58,923 nucleotides of DNA. Origin: Klebsiella pneumoniae. Its GTDB lineage: Bacteria > Pseudomonadota > Gammaproteobacteria > Pseudomonadales > Pseudohongiellaceae. The stretch lies in NCBI GenBank assembly GCA_945869725.1, contig CAMBPO010000009.1, positions 1 to 58,923 of the forward strand, read 5' to 3'. Made by a program: the position numbers and the translations under genes. The first letter of the stretch is position 1. Every line of letters starts with the position of its first letter. Positions 57,949 through 58,923 of this stretch are shown in pieces. The notes below the pieces were generated by a model. The model worked only from the letters and a program-made list of their open reading frames with translations, had not been told where the DNA came from and made no database searches.

Positions 57949-58923
57949 TTAGATATCGAACCGATCCAGTTCCATCACCTTGGTCCACGCCTGCACGAAG
58001 TCTTCAACAAACTCCGCCTCGCCTTCGCTGGTTGCATAATACTCAGCCACCGCTCGCAGTTCAGTGTTGGATCCAAAAATCAGGTCAACTGGCGTTGCTG
58101 TCCACTTCAGATCACCGCTGTCACGATCACGGCCTTCATAAACACCGGCGGCAGCTGTTGATTGGCTCCACACGGTAGACATGTCTACCAGGTTCACAAA
58201 GTAGTCATTGCTCAGTGTTCCTGGCTGATCGGTGAATACGCCGTGTTGTGCATCATTGTAGTTGGCATCCAGCACTCGCATGCCGCCCACCAGTACAGTC
58301 ATCTCCGGGATATTCAACTTCAACAACGCAGCGCGCTCGATCATGGCCGTCGTTGGCGCACGCGGGTAACCTTCTTCAAGGTAATTGCGGAACGCATCCG
58401 CTTTAGGCTCAAGCACCGCGAATGAGTTCACATCAGTGTGCTCTTGTGTTGCATCCGAACGACCCGGCGTAAACGGCACGGTGACGCTGTGACCAGCGCG
58501 CTGAGCGGCCTGCTCAATCGCCGCAGATCCTGCCAGCACAATGATGTCAGCCATCGATATACGTTTGCCACCAGATGCTGACTGATTGAACTCAGCCTGC
58601 ACGCCTTCAAGCGCTGTCAGTACCTTGCTCAATTCTTCAGGCTGGTTAACAGTCCACTGATTCTGGGGAGCCAGACGCAAGCGCGCGCCGTTAGCACCAC
58701 CACGCATGTCTGTACCACGGAAGGTCACTGCTGACGCCCAGGCTGCTGACACCAACTCATCGGTATCAAGACCTGTCGCAAGAATACTGGCTTTCAAATT
58801 GGCGATGTCTTGAGCATTGACCAGTGCGTGGTCAACAGCAGCCACCGGATCCTGCCAGATCAAGTCTTCCTGAGGCGCCATGTCACCCAGGTAACGTGTA
58901 CGTGGACCCAGATCCCGGTGAGT
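57949..58923 (-). CDS. katG: Catalase-peroxidase KatG (C-terminal part, cut by window edge)
   Basis: Bifunctional heme catalase/peroxidase. About 324 residues are visible, ending in [15 protein letters not shown] at the edge leads into [10 protein letters not shown], then [57 protein letters not shown] and [20 protein letters not shown], all typical of the KatG C-terminal half. The N-terminal catalytic half with the distal histidine lies outside. The frame is open to position 58923. Reading frame intact, so only the window cuts it. Confidence 0.96.
   Translation of the reverse strand, partial: THRDLGPRTRYLGDMAPQEDLIWQDPVAAVDHALVNAQDIANLKASILATGLDTDELVSAAWASAVTFRGTDMRGGANGARLRLAPQNQWTVNQPEELSKVLTALEGVQAEFNQSASGGKRISMADIIVLAGSAAIEQAAQRAGHSVTVPFTPGRSDATQEHTDVNSFAVLEPKADAFRNYLEEGYPRAPTTAMIERAALLKLNIPEMTVLVGGMRVLDANYNDAQHGVFTDQPGTLSNDYFVNLVDMSTVWSQSTAAAGVYEGRDRDSGDLKWTATPVDLIFGSNTELRAVAEYYATSEGEAEFVEDFVQAWTKVMELDRFDI

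Noticed and set aside
1..58923. CRISPR arrays, insertion sequences or phage genes
   Set aside because: No direct-repeat arrays, transposases, integrases or phage structural genes found.

Overview
The window reads as chromosomal DNA of a gammaproteobacterium. It carries the rpsP-rimM-trmD-rplS operon next to ffh and a YpjD/CcsA-type gene, a complete PspF/PspABC system, the large single-chain PurL, an AlgZ/AlgR-like pair, and the block iscR-iscS-ndk-rlmN-rodZ-ispG-hisS-yfgM-bamB-der. The many exported molybdoenzymes and hydrolases near the right end, including a DUF885 lipoprotein peptidase, suggest a free-living, probably marine aerobe. I cannot name the genus from sequence alone. I see no phage, insertion sequence or CRISPR array.

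Layout. 0-5.6 kb: ribosome and translation genes on the minus strand, then ypjD and a phosphopantetheinyl transferase. 5.6-9.6 kb: the phage-shock region, with pspF divergent from pspABC, a DUF3135-like gene and a Nudix gene; a sigma-54 promoter and a long inverted repeat lie between pspF and pspA. 9.6-17.4 kb: purine genes purL, guaA and guaB with tadA. A wrecked remnant of a YqfO/Nif3-N-like gene sits just after purL. 17.4-23.1 kb: xseA, a DsbA-like protein, rodA, a metallo-beta-lactamase-fold protein and a lipoprotein hydrolase. 23.1-33.6 kb: the der-to-iscR block, all minus strand. It lacks iscU, iscA, hscBA and fdx, and also pilW. 33.7-37.4 kb: an RNase AM-like PHP gene, a zinc-ribbon protein, and an ECF sigma/anti-sigma/unknown exported protein operon. 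37.6-44.2 kb: leuA, an Lrp-type regulator, a LytS/LytTR two-component pair, mdh and queA. 44.2-58.9 kb: mainly exported or lipoprotein enzymes: a Tat-exported haloacetate-dehalogenase-like hydrolase, an IorAB-like molybdenum hydroxylase, an M20 amidohydrolase, an SGNH protein, a SoxCD-like sulfite dehydrogenase, an esterase and a DUF885 peptidase. tRNA-Leu(CAA) lies inside this stretch and the 3' part of katG is at the edge.

How the genes work together. The left and middle parts are housekeeping: ribosome maturation, signal recognition, purine synthesis, outer-membrane assembly (BamB, YfgM), cell shape (RodA, RodZ), isoprenoids (IspG) and tRNA/rRNA modification (TrmD, RlmN, TadA, QueA). Envelope stress is covered by the Psp system and probably by the ECF operon.

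The observations most worth following are: (1) an isc locus cut down to iscR-iscS, whose IscS keeps the E. coli residue numbering at its catalytic sites but ends 17 residues early, in the tail reported to bind IscU; (2) the ECF operon whose third gene encodes an unrecognised secreted coiled-coil protein; (3) the 12-bp inverted repeat and sigma-54 promoter controlling the psp genes, plus a tandem-domain PspC; (4) the decayed gene after purL; (5) a 77-bp nested palindrome after leuA.
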